From: CAVVAL01 sp963742725
GTDB lineage: Bacteria > Actinomycetota > Actinomycetes > Mycobacteriales > Cryptosporangiaceae
DNA length: 64,000 nt
Reading direction: 5' to 3'
NCBI GenBank assembly: GCA_963742725.1
Contig: CAVUMX010000004.1
Coordinates: 496,001 to 560,000, forward strand
The notes beneath the pieces are model-generated. The model did not search any database, was not told where the DNA came from, and saw only the letters and a program-made list of their open reading frames with translations. Both the position numbers and the translations under genes were made by a program. Of this stretch, positions 15,614 to 23,950 are shown piece by piece. The first letter of the stretch is position 1. Each line of letters begins with the position of its first letter.

Positions 15614-18600
15614 TTGACCACCGCAGTCGACCAGACCCTGATCGACACCCTGCTCGACTCGCTCGAAACCGAGCTGCTGTCGCAGGCTGTCTACTCCGCC
15701 GGGGACGCCCCCGCCGAACGGACGTTGCTCGACATCGTCCGCGCCACCGTGCGCCGTCACCCCACCGCCCCGGCGATCGACGACGGCACCCGCGTGCTCA
15801 CGTACCGCGCGCTGGACGCCGAGGTCGACACGCTCCGCGCCCGGCTCGCCGAGGCCGGGATCGGTGCCGGCGACCGCGTCGGCGTGCGGATCCCGTCCGG
15901 CACCGCCGACCTGTACGTCTCGATCCTCGCCGTGCTGGCCGTGGGCGCCGCCTACGTGCCGGTCGACGCCGAGGACCCCGACGAGCGCGCCGACCTGGTC
16001 TTCACCGAGGCCGACGTGTGCGCCGTCCTCACCCCCGAGCTGACGATGCGCCGCGACCCGGGCGGCCGTCCGGGCACCCCCGGGCCGGACGACGACGCGT
16101 GGATCATCTTCACGTCCGGATCGACGGGCAAGCCCAAGGGCGTGGCCGTCAGCCACCGGTCCGCCGCCGCGTTCGTCGACGCCGAGGCGCGGATGTTCCT
16201 GATCGACGAGCCGATCGGCCCGGACGACCGCGTGCTCGCCGGGCTGTCGGTGGCGTTCGACGCGTCCTGCGAGGAGATGTGGCTGGCCTGGCGGCACGGT
16301 GCCTGCCTGGTGCCGGCGCCCCGGGCGCTCGTCCGTACCGGCATGGACCTCGGGCCGTGGCTGGTCAGCAACGAGATCACGATCGTCTCCACGGTGCCGA
16401 CCCTGGCCGCGCTGTGGCCCGCCGACGCGCTGGACGAGGTCCGGCTGCTGATCTTCGGCGGCGAAGCCTGCCCGCCCGAGCTTGCCGAACGGCTCGCCGT
16501 CGAGGGCCGCGAGGTGTGGAACACCTACGGTCCGACCGAGGCCACCGTCGTCGCGTGCGCGGCCCCGCTCACCGGCGAGGGCCCGGTCCGGATCGGGCTG
16601 CCGCTCGACGGCTGGGAACTGGTCGTCGTGGACGCCCAGGGCGAGGTCGTGCCGATGGGCGAGACCGGCGAACTGGTGATCGGCGGTGTCGGGCTGGCCC
16701 GGTACCTCGATCCGGAGAAGGACGCCGAGAAGTACGCGCCGCTCCCGTCCATGGCATGGGACAGGGCCTACCGCAGCGGTGACCTGGTCCGCGCCGAGCC
16801 CGAGGGCCTGATCTTCGTCGGCCGCGCGGACGAGCAGGTCAAGCTCGGCGGCCGCCGGATCGAGCTGGGCGAGGTGGACGCCGCCCTCCAGGCGCTGCCG
16901 GACGTGGCCGGTGCCGCCGCGGCGGTACGCCGGACGAAAGCCGGTACCCAGCTGCTCGTCGGCTACGTCGTCCCGGCGGACGGCTTCGACCAGGCTGCCG
17001 CCGTCGAGACCTTGCGGGCCTCCCTGCCCGCCGCCCTCGTGCCGCTGATCGCGGCCGTCGACACGCTTCCCACCCGCACGTCCGGCAAGGTCGACCGCGC
17101 CGCGCTGCCGTGGCCGCTCGCCACGACCGGCGAGTCCGGCTTCTACGGCATCGAGGCGTGGGTCGCCGAGCAGTGGAGCGAGATCCTCGGTACCCCGCCG
17201 TCCACGGCGGACGACGACTTCTTCGCGTGCGGCGGTGGCAGCCTGGCCGCCGCGCAGCTCGTGTCGCTGCTGCGCACCCGGTACCCGAGCAGTTCGGTCA
17301 GCGACGTCTACCAGTACCCGACGCTGGCGGCGCTCGCCGTCCGGCTGGCGGAGTTCGACGCCGTCGCCGCCCGGACCAGGACCGTCGCGCCGACACCGCG
17401 CCGGGCCGGCCTGATCCAGTCCGCGCTGATGCTGCCGCTACTCACGCTGGTGGGCCTGCGCTGGGCGATCGTCGCGGCGGCGCTCGGCAACCTGACCGGA
17501 TGGACGCCGGCCGTCTCGTGGTGGTGGATCGCGCTCGCCTGGCTCGTGCTGATGAGCCCGGTCGGACGGCTCGCGATCGCCGCCGGTGGGGCCCGCCTGC
17601 TGATGCGAAAGGTCAAGCCCGGCCGGTACGCGCGGGGTGGCTCGGTCCACCTGCGGCTCTGGACGGCCGAACGGCTCGCCGAGATGAGCGGCGCCACGAA
17701 CCTGTCGGGCGTGTGGCTCACGTACTACTCCCGCGCGCTCGGCGTGAAGGTCGGCCCCGGTGTCGACCTGCACGCGCTGCCGCCTGTCACGGGCATGCTC
17801 AAGCTGGGCAAGGGCGCCGCGATCGAGCCCGAGGTGGACCTCGCCGGCCACTGGCTGGACGGCGACGAACTCCACATCGGACGGATCCGGGTCGGCGCCG
17901 GCGCCACCGTCGGCGCCCGCACCACGCTGATGCCCGGCGCCCGGATCGGCAAGAAGGCCGAGATCGCGCCCGGCTCGTGCGTCACCGGCTCCGTACCGGC
18001 TGGCCAGCGCTGGTCCGGCGTACCTGCGGTCCGTGACGGCAAGTCGGCGCACAAGTGGCCGGACCGCCGTCCGGGTCGGGTGCGGCGCTGGACCCTGGCC
18101 TACGGCGTGACCTCGCTGGTCCTGGACGTGCTGCCCGCGCTGGCCACCGTCCCCGGACTGGCTGTGCTCTGGTACTTCATGGGCGGCGAGCCGTCGCTGA
18201 CGCGCGCGCTGCTCGGGGTGCCGGCGGCCACGGTGGCGGCGATGGCCACGTACGCGGTGCTGATCCTGATCGGCGTGCGGGCGTTCAGCCTGGGGCTGCG
18301 CGAGGGGTACCACCCGGTGCACGGGCGGGTCGCCTGGCAGGCCTGGGCGGTCGAACGGCTCATGAACATGGCCCGGACCGGGCTGTTCCCGCTGTACGCG
18401 AGCCTGTTCACGCCGGTGTGGCTGCGGGCGCTCGGCATGAAGGTCGGGCGCCGCGTCGAGGCGTCGACCGTTCTGGCGCTGCCGAGCATGACGACCGTCG
18501 GCGACGGCGCGTTCCTCGCCGACGACACGATGGTCGCCTCCTACGAGCTGGGTGGCGGGTGGCTGCGGATCGCGTCCGCGCGGGTCGGCAAGCGCGCGTT

Positions 18601-19474
18601 CCTCGGCAACTCGGGCATGACCGCCGCCGGCCGCGAGGTGCCGAACCGTGGGCTGGTCGGCGTCCTCTCGTCCACCCCGAAGGCGTTCAAGAAGGGCAGC
18701 TCGTACCTCGGCATGCCGCCGATGCAGCTACCCCGCTCCGCCGAGGTCGGCGACGCGAGCCGCACGTTCAACCCGTCGCGCCGCCTGGTGCTGTCGCGGG
18801 CGCTCGTCGAGCTGTGCCGGATCATCCCGGTGATGCTGTCCGCCTCCCTGGCCGTCCTGGTCGTCGCCGGGTTGCTCGCGTGGGGTCCGCTGGTGGGTGG
18901 CGTGCTCGTGCTGGGCGCGGGGCTCGCGGCGTGTCTTGCGGCGAGCGTGGCGAAGTGGGCGCTGGTCGGGCGGTTCCGGGTGCAGGAGCAGCCGCTGTGG
19001 AGCTCGTTCGTATGGCGCACCGAGCTGGCCGACACGTTCGTCGAGGTCCTGGCGGTGCCGTGGCTCGCCGGCACGCTCGGCGGCACCCCGCTCATGAACC
19101 TGTGGCTGCGGACCCTCGGCGCCCGGATCGGCCGCGGCGCCTGGTGCGAGACGTACTGGCTGCCCGAGGCGGACCTGATCACGCTCGGTACCGGCGCGAC
19201 CGTGAACCGTGGCTGTGTTGTGCAGACCCACCTGTTCCATGATCGGATCATGCGCATGGACACGGTCACCCTCGCCGACGGCGCCACGCTCGGCCCGCAC
19301 GGCATCGCGCTGCTCGGCGTCACGGTGGGCTCCGGCGCCACCGTCGGCCCGGCGTCGCTCGTGATGCGCGGCGAGGACGTGCCGGCCGGTTCGCGCTGGC
19401 TCGGCAACCCGATCGCTGCCTGGCTCCCCGCGGCTGTCGCCGCCGATGTCGCAGCCGGGGACCGCCGCGGGTGA
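15614..19474 (+). CDS. pls: Pls/PosA-type single-module peptide synthetase (A-T-membrane-tandem C-terminal domains)
   Basis: A 1286-residue membrane-bound synthetase. The adenylation domain (about 25-500) shows IIFTSGSTGKPKG, NTYGPTEA, YRSGDL and RTSGKVDRAALP. The carrier domain (about 512-578) has Ser543 in CGGGSLAA. Three hydrophobic pairs (about 598-657, 826-893, 1068-1118) give six membrane helices that alternate with three tandem hexapeptide/acyltransferase-like domains. This is the architecture of epsilon-poly-L-lysine synthetase, which polymerises one amino acid without condensation or thioesterase domains. My hand alignment to GrsA gives pocket residues D-A-E-S-I-G-T-V-V, close to lysine codes. 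TTG start with GGAGG upstream. A divergent phosphopantetheinyl transferase and an overlapping M1 peptidase complete the locus. Architecture firm, product inferred. Confidence 0.88.
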   Translation: MTTAVDQTLIDTLLDSLETELLSQAVYSAGDAPAERTLLDIVRATVRRHPTAPAIDDGTRVLTYRALDAEVDTLRARLAEAGIGAGDRVGVRIPSGTADLYVSILAVLAVGAAYVPVDAEDPDERADLVFTEADVCAVLTPELTMRRDPGGRPGTPGPDDDAWIIFTSGSTGKPKGVAVSHRSAAAFVDAEARMFLIDEPIGPDDRVLAGLSVAFDASCEEMWLAWRHGACLVPAPRALVRTGMDLGPWLVSNEITIVSTVPTLAALWPADALDEVRLLIFGGEACPPELAERLAVEGREVWNTYGPTEATVVACAAPLTGEGPVRIGLPLDGWELVVVDAQGEVVPMGETGELVIGGVGLARYLDPEKDAEKYAPLPSMAWDRAYRSGDLVRAEPEGLIFVGRADEQVKLGGRRIELGEVDAALQALPDVAGAAAAVRRTKAGTQLLVGYVVPADGFDQAAAVETLRASLPAALVPLIAAVDTLPTRTSGKVDRAALPWPLATTGESGFYGIEAWVAEQWSEILGTPPSTADDDFFACGGGSLAAAQLVSLLRTRYPSSSVSDVYQYPTLAALAVRLAEFDAVAARTRTVAPTPRRAGLIQSALMLPLLTLVGLRWAIVAAALGNLTGWTPAVSWWWIALAWLVLMSPVGRLAIAAGGARLLMRKVKPGRYARGGSVHLRLWTAERLAEMSGATNLSGVWLTYYSRALGVKVGPGVDLHALPPVTGMLKLGKGAAIEPEVDLAGHWLDGDELHIGRIRVGAGATVGARTTLMPGARIGKKAEIAPGSCVTGSVPAGQRWSGVPAVRDGKSAHKWPDRRPGRVRRWTLAYGVTSLVLDVLPALATVPGLAVLWYFMGGEPSLTRALLGVPAATVAAMATYAVLILIGVRAFSLGLREGYHPVHGRVAWQAWAVERLMNMARTGLFPLYASLFTPVWLRALGMKVGRRVEASTVLALPSMTTVGDGAFLADDTMVASYELGGGWLRIASARVGKRAFLGNSGMTAAGREVPNRGLVGVLSSTPKAFKKGSSYLGMPPMQLPRSAEVGDASRTFNPSRRLVLSRALVELCRIIPVMLSASLAVLVVAGLLAWGPLVGGVLVLGAGLAACLAASVAKWALVGRFRVQEQPLWSSFVWRTELADTFVEVLAVPWLAGTLGGTPLMNLWLRTLGARIGRGAWCETYWLPEADLITLGTGATVNRGCVVQTHLFHDRIMRMDTVTLADGATLGPHGIALLGVTVGSGATVGPASLVMRGEDVPAGSRWLGNPIAAWLPAAVAADVAAGDRRG

Positions 19475-20808
19475 ATGCGAAGCGCGTGTCCCCGGTGCCC
19501 GAGCCGGGGGCGAGCACGTCGGCAGACGCGTACCTGCCCGCGCACGGTAACGGTGGGTACCGCGTCACGCGCTACGAGTTGGAACTGGACTACCGGCCCG
19601 GTCCGGGGCGCCTCGCCGGGCGCGCGCTGCTGAAGGCGGTCGCGCAGCAGGCGCTGTCGGCGTTCAGCCTCGACCTCGGCGTGTTCCGGATCGACCGGGT
19701 GCTGGTCAACGGCAAGGCCGCCCACTACACCCACACCGGCGGCAAGTTGCGGGTCAAGCCCGCGCGGGCGCTGCCGTCCGGGTCGCCGTTCACGGTCGAG
19801 GTGCGGTACGTCGGCACGCCGAGGCCGATCCGCACCGCCGACTGGAGCGACCTGGGCTGGGAACAGCTCGCCGACGGTGCGCTGGTCGCCAGCCAGCCCA
19901 TCGGGGCGCCGTCCTGGTTCCCGTGCAACGACTTCATCCGCGACAAGGCCACGTACCGGATCGAGGTGACGTCGCCGTCGCCGTACGCGGTCGTCGCCAC
20001 CGGGACGCTCGTGTCGAAGCGGGTCCGGGGGAGCACCACGACCTGGGTGTACGAGCTGGCCTGCGAGGCGCCGACCTACCTGGTGTCCGTCCAGATCGGA
20101 CTGTACGAGCACGTCGAACACCTCGGCGGCCCGATCCCGCAGCGGGCCTGGTACCCGCCGCGGCTCCGGGTCGCTGCCGCCCACGACCTCGCGCGCCAGC
20201 CCGCCATGATGGCCGCGTTCTGCGGATACTTCGGCCCGTACCCGTTCGACGAGTACGCCGTCGTGGTCACCGACGACGACCTGGAGATCCCCGTCGAGGC
20301 GCACGGGCTGTCCACGTTCGGCGCCAACCACATCGACGGGCGGCGCGGATCCGAGCGGCTGCTCGCCCACGAACTCGCCCACCAGTGGTTCGGCAACAGC
20401 CTCACGCTCGCCGGCTGGCGGCACATCTGGCTCAACGAAGGATTCGCCAAATACGCCGAATGGCTGTGGTCCGAGACGTCCGGCGGGCCGTCCGCCGCCG
20501 AACTCGCCCGCCGCTTCTGGATCAAGATGGCCGCACTGCCGCAGGACATCCGCATCGCCGATCCCGGCGTCCGGCGCATGTTCGACGAACGCGTCTATCA
20601 CCGCGGGGCGCTGACGCTGCACGCGCTGCGGACGACCCTCGGCGACGACCTCTTCTTCCGGCTGATCCGCGAATGGACCGCCACGTACCGCGGGCGCGAC
20701 GTCACCACCGAGGAGTTCACGGCGCTGGCGCAACGCCACACGTCGCAGCGGCTCGACCGCTTCTTCACGACGTGGCTCCGCGAGCCGTCCCTCCCACCCC
20801 TCCCGTAA
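19471..20808 (+). CDS. M1-family zinc metallopeptidase
   Basis: A 445-residue gluzincin. Zinc ligands are His300 and His304 in HELAHQWFG and Glu323 in NEGFAKY, exactly HExxH-x18-E. An N-terminal beta-domain (about 25-210) precedes the catalytic domain; the long C-terminal helical domain of classic aminopeptidase N is absent. The usual GxMEN exopeptidase motif is replaced by PVEAHG. There is no signal peptide. The GTG overlaps the synthetase stop by 4 nt (GTGA), so the two are translationally coupled. A role in trimming or detoxifying the polymer made by the upstream enzyme is likely but inferred. Confidence 0.88.
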   Translation: MNAKRVSPVPEPGASTSADAYLPAHGNGGYRVTRYELELDYRPGPGRLAGRALLKAVAQQALSAFSLDLGVFRIDRVLVNGKAAHYTHTGGKLRVKPARALPSGSPFTVEVRYVGTPRPIRTADWSDLGWEQLADGALVASQPIGAPSWFPCNDFIRDKATYRIEVTSPSPYAVVATGTLVSKRVRGSTTTWVYELACEAPTYLVSVQIGLYEHVEHLGGPIPQRAWYPPRLRVAAAHDLARQPAMMAAFCGYFGPYPFDEYAVVVTDDDLEIPVEAHGLSTFGANHIDGRRGSERLLAHELAHQWFGNSLTLAGWRHIWLNEGFAKYAEWLWSETSGGPSAAELARRFWIKMAALPQDIRIADPGVRRMFDERVYHRGALTLHALRTTLGDDLFFRLIREWTATYRGRDVTTEEFTALAQRHTSQRLDRFFTTWLREPSLPPLP

Positions 20809-21193
20809 CGGCGGGCGCCGCAGCGCGACCGCCGCCCCGCGCGCGTCCGCCGCCCCGCCGCCCCGCGCGTCCGCCACCCCGCGCGTCCGCCGCCCCGCAC
20901 GGATTTGGGGTGGGATCGGGGAGCCTGGCTCGCCTGTTCCACCCGAAGTCGCCGCGCCTGCCCGGCGCGCTGGCTCGCGACGCCGGCCGGGCCGCGCCGG
21001 CCGGGGCCGCGCCGCGCCGGGCGGGACCTGGTGGCCGGCCCGCGCCGCGCCGGCCGGGCCGCGCCGCGCCGGGCGGGACCTGGCGGCGGGCGTGATGTGC
21101 CGGGTGCGGCTCCCCACAGAACAGCCACTCCGGCGCGCCCGCCGCCAGGCCGCCTGCGACGAGGGTCGGCGCCCTCTCCGATGAGGCCCGGAT
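20809..21193. repeat. GC-rich simple-repeat intergenic stretch
   Basis: No gene is convincing here. 20820-20900 contains repeated CCCCGCGCGTCCGCC-like units, and about 20975-21085 contains repeated GCCGGGCCGCGCC units. Long open frames through it have no start signal or domain and read as compositional artefacts. Together with the following 330 bp this forms the 715-bp gap between the M1 gene and the LuxR gene. Confidence 0.6.
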
Positions 21194-21221
21194 GCGTGAG
21201 CTTTCGCTCGTTAGCTCACGC
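21194..21221. promoter_or_regulatory. Inverted repeat in regulator upstream region
   Basis: GCGTGAGCT (21194-21202) and AGCTCACGC (21213-21221) are a perfect 9-bp inverted repeat with a 10-nt spacer. It sits where composition changes from GC-only repeats to more balanced DNA, about 300 bp upstream of the LuxR-type gene. It could be an operator or the terminator of the synthetase operon. Confidence 0.35.
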
Positions 21222-21523
21222 CTGATGATGCTAGCGCAATTATGTGCGGACGGCATTCAGCGGTCCCGCGCGGGTCGCCGCACCGTCCACTTTGGAACAC
21301 TCGGGGAATTCGGTCCCTCCCAGGCGATCGAGACGACGATTTTTCCGAGTGTTCTCATGTGGACGGTCGCCGGCGCCGCGAACCCGTCCGGGCAGGGGCC
21401 GATTGCACTAAAGGGCACGTTCCACCAACTTCCGGAGCGGTCGCTGAAAACCGATTCAGGTCGCGTCCGGTCGTCCTAGACTGGCGCGAGCCCACACGGG
21501 GCGAGAGCGGACGGTTGCGTTCG

Positions 21524-22126
21524 GTGATCCGGATCGTGCTCGGACAGAACGGCGCACTGTTACGGGGAGCACTCTCGGCGCTGCTCAGCCGGGAGCCCGA
21601 CCTGGACGTCGTCGCTGAGCTGGCGCGCACCCACCACGCGCCGGACGTCGTGGCGCGGCACCATCCGGATGTCGCCGTCCTCGACGCGGCGTTGCCCGGC
21701 GACGAATCGGTGGGCCAGCTGTGCCGGATGCTCGACGACTGCGCGGTACTCGTCCTGCTCGATCCGCTGTCCCGCGCAGGGCTCGGGCGGGCGCTCGTCC
21801 GGTTGGCGCCGCGGGTCGGCATGATCGGGACGGAAGCGTCGCCGTCCGACTTCGTCCTCGGGGTACGGCAGCTCGCGAGCGGTGTGGCGGTGCTGGATCC
21901 GCAGCTCGCCGTGGCCGCGCTGAGCGCCCAGGACACGCCGCTGACCAGCCGCGAGGTGCAGGTACTGCGGCTCGTCGTGGACGGCGCGCCGGCCAAGGAG
22001 ATCGCGGGGCGGCTGGGGCTCAGCGTCGGTACCGTCCGCAACTATCTGTCCCGGATCCTCACCAAGACGGGCGCGCGCACGCACATCGACGCGGTCCGGA
22101 TCGCTCAGGACGCCGGCTGGATCTGA
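21524..22126 (+). CDS. LuxR-type response regulator, atypical receiver
   Basis: A 200-residue NarL/FixJ-type regulator with a receiver domain (about 1-110) and a LuxR helix-turn-helix (about 135-198, TSREVQVLRLVVDG and SVGTVRNYLSRIL). The usual acidic pair at the end of the first strand is replaced by GQN (VIRIVLGQNGALL), although an Asp remains in VAVLDAAL. It may therefore act without phosphorylation, like some orphan regulators. I start at the GTG at 21524 by alignment with its paralogue at 29199; an in-frame TTG lies at 21515. It overlaps the convergent ABC gene tail by 22 bp and flanks the lanthipeptide locus. Confidence 0.82.
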   Translation: MIRIVLGQNGALLRGALSALLSREPDLDVVAELARTHHAPDVVARHHPDVAVLDAALPGDESVGQLCRMLDDCAVLVLLDPLSRAGLGRALVRLAPRVGMIGTEASPSDFVLGVRQLASGVAVLDPQLAVAALSAQDTPLTSREVQVLRLVVDGAPAKEIAGRLGLSVGTVRNYLSRILTKTGARTHIDAVRIAQDAGWI

Positions 22127-23760
22127 TCCCACCCGGCGACCAGGTCGCGGTACAGCGGCGAGGCGGCCAGCAGGGACGGATGGTCGCCGAGCGCCGCGTG
22201 GTCGCCGTCGAGCACGAGTACCCGCCGGGCGCGCATCGCCGAGGAGATCCGGTGCGCGATGACGACCAGCGTGCCGGGCCGCGCGGCGAACGCCTCCTCG
22301 GCGACGCGTTCGGCGGCCGGATCGAGGTGGCACGTCGCCTCGTCCAGGACGACGAGCGGCGCGGGGGAGAGGTAGGCGCGGGCGAGCGCGAGAAGCTGGC
22401 GCTCGCCCGCCGACAGCGCGTCCGGCCGTACCTCGGCGCGCGGGCCCCCGATCCTGGCAACCAGCGCACCGGCGCCGACGGCTGCCACCGCGCCGTCCAC
22501 CTCGGCCGCCGTCGCGTCCGGCCGCAGGTAGGCGACGTTCTCGTGGACGGTTCCCGTGAAGACGTACGCCTCCTGCGGGATCAGCGTCCTGGCCCCGATC
22601 AGGCGGATCGTGCCTGCGGTCGGTTCGAGCAGTCCGCACAGCAGGTTCGCCAGGGTCGACTTGCCGATGCCGCTCGGGCCGACGATCGCCAGATGGTCGC
22701 CGCGCGGCACGGCGAGGTCGAAGTCGCGCAGCACCGGCTCGGCGTGCGGCCCGTACGCGAAGGACAGCCCCCGCACGCGCAGCTCCCCGCCGCCACTGGC
22801 CGCCTCGAGGGCCGCGGGAACAGCGGTGGCGCTCGCGTCGAGGATGCGGCCCAGCGTCACCACGAAGCGGACCCCGGCACCGCCGAGGCCGCCGATCAAC
22901 GTCCGCAGGGCGGGTTGAAGACCGAAGAGGACGTACGTCAGCCCGCCGAGAAGTGCCCCCGCCGTCATGCCTCGGGCGACGAGCCACGGCCCGGCCGCGA
23001 GCAGGACCAGAAGTGGCCCCCATCCACCGGCGGCGAAGCAGCCCGCGCGGACCGCCGCGACCTTGGCCAGCGCCCGCTCGGCGGCTGCCTGCTCGGCGAT
23101 CGGGGCCGCGACCAGCGCCGACGCACGGCCTTCGGCGCCACAGGCGAGGACGTCGCGGGTGCCCGCGAAAACCGTGCCGGCCGACGCCGCCAGCCGCTCG
23201 TCCGCCCGGACGGCCGCGCGCTGCCGGCCCGCGGACAGTCCGAGCGTGGCGACGAACGCGACCAGCCCGAGCAGGAACGGGACGAACAGCAGCGGCGCCA
23301 GGACCGGAGCGATCGAGGCCACACCGGCCACCACGCCGATCACCGTCACGGCGAATCCCCGGACGACGACGATCAGCCCGGCGTACGCGTCCCGGACCAT
23401 CTCCACCTGGCGGGTCAGCCGCGCCACGGCGCCGTCGTCGGCCTGCCCGGTGCGGCCGCGGTCGAGCGCACCGCGGACCACACGCTGGACGAGGTCGTCG
23501 CGGAACGGTTCGACGAGGTCGCCGAGCCGCCGGTACACCTGGCGCGATCCGGCCGCGCCGATCACCGCCGCGACGAGCATGGCGCTGAGCCACGCCAGCC
23601 CGACGGCCGGACGTCCGGCGAGGAAGCCGGTGTCGACCGCGCGGGCGATGGCCAGCCCCGACACGGCCGCCGGCAGCGCCTCCGGCACCGACCACGCCGC
23701 GAGGCCGAGCAACGGCCGCCGCCGCAGCCCCGCGAGCCCGTACCGCAACTCCCGCTTCAC
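22105..23760 (-). CDS. Lanthipeptide-locus ABC half-transporter 2
   Basis: A 551-residue exporter half: six-helix membrane domain (about 15-300) and ATP-binding domain (about 320-545). Walker A is in GPSGIGKSTL, the signature reads LSAGERQLLALARAYL and Walker B LVVLDEATCHLD. It corresponds to the second transporter (ramB/amfA-type) of SapB-like clusters and would export the lanthipeptide with its partner at 23951. I start at the GTG at 23760, which follows GGAGGGGGCGGC; the frame stays open for 51 more codons through low-complexity DNA. Its 3' end overlaps the convergent LuxR gene. Confidence 0.88.
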   Translation of the reverse strand: MKRELRYGLAGLRRRPLLGLAAWSVPEALPAAVSGLAIARAVDTGFLAGRPAVGLAWLSAMLVAAVIGAAGSRQVYRRLGDLVEPFRDDLVQRVVRGALDRGRTGQADDGAVARLTRQVEMVRDAYAGLIVVVRGFAVTVIGVVAGVASIAPVLAPLLFVPFLLGLVAFVATLGLSAGRQRAAVRADERLAASAGTVFAGTRDVLACGAEGRASALVAAPIAEQAAAERALAKVAAVRAGCFAAGGWGPLLVLLAAGPWLVARGMTAGALLGGLTYVLFGLQPALRTLIGGLGGAGVRFVVTLGRILDASATAVPAALEAASGGGELRVRGLSFAYGPHAEPVLRDFDLAVPRGDHLAIVGPSGIGKSTLANLLCGLLEPTAGTIRLIGARTLIPQEAYVFTGTVHENVAYLRPDATAAEVDGAVAAVGAGALVARIGGPRAEVRPDALSAGERQLLALARAYLSPAPLVVLDEATCHLDPAAERVAEEAFAARPGTLVVIAHRISSAMRARRVLVLDGDHAALGDHPSLLAASPLYRDLVAGWDQIQPAS

Positions 23761-23950
23761 GCCGCCCCCTCCCCGAGGCGCCCATTCGCGGAAACCCCGC
23801 GGCAGCGGCCGCACCACGGCGCCCGCCTCGCCGACCCGGCCGCCCGCCTCGCCGACCGGGCCGCCCGCCGCGACCGCCCGGGCGCCCGCCGCGCGGACCC
23901 GGTCGCCGGCCACGCCGACCCGGCCGCCCGCCGCGACGGCCGGGGCGCCG
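23761..23950. repeat. Tandem GC-rich repeats between the two ABC genes
   Basis: About 190 bp dominated by imperfect repeats of the type GCCCGCCTCGCCGACCGG and GCCGCCCGCC (clearest at 23815-23940). It may encode an in-frame extension of the downstream transporter, but the Ala/Gly/Arg composition and the good ribosome-binding site before 23760 argue for non-coding, expandable DNA. Confidence 0.55.

Noticed and set aside
15614..19474. Ordinary multi-module NRPS fragment or frameshifted NRPS
   Set aside because: There is no condensation or thioesterase domain, and the membrane and hexapeptide-repeat domains form the complete Pls/PosA layout in one unbroken frame.
20809..21110. Possible CRISPR array or satellite
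   Set aside because: Units are imperfect, of varying length and without unique spacers or cas genes; only simple GC repeats.
23761..23913. 51-residue N-terminal extension of the downstream ABC transporter
   Set aside because: Composed of low-complexity Ala/Gly/Arg, whereas a strong ribosome-binding site precedes the GTG at 23760 where family similarity starts.
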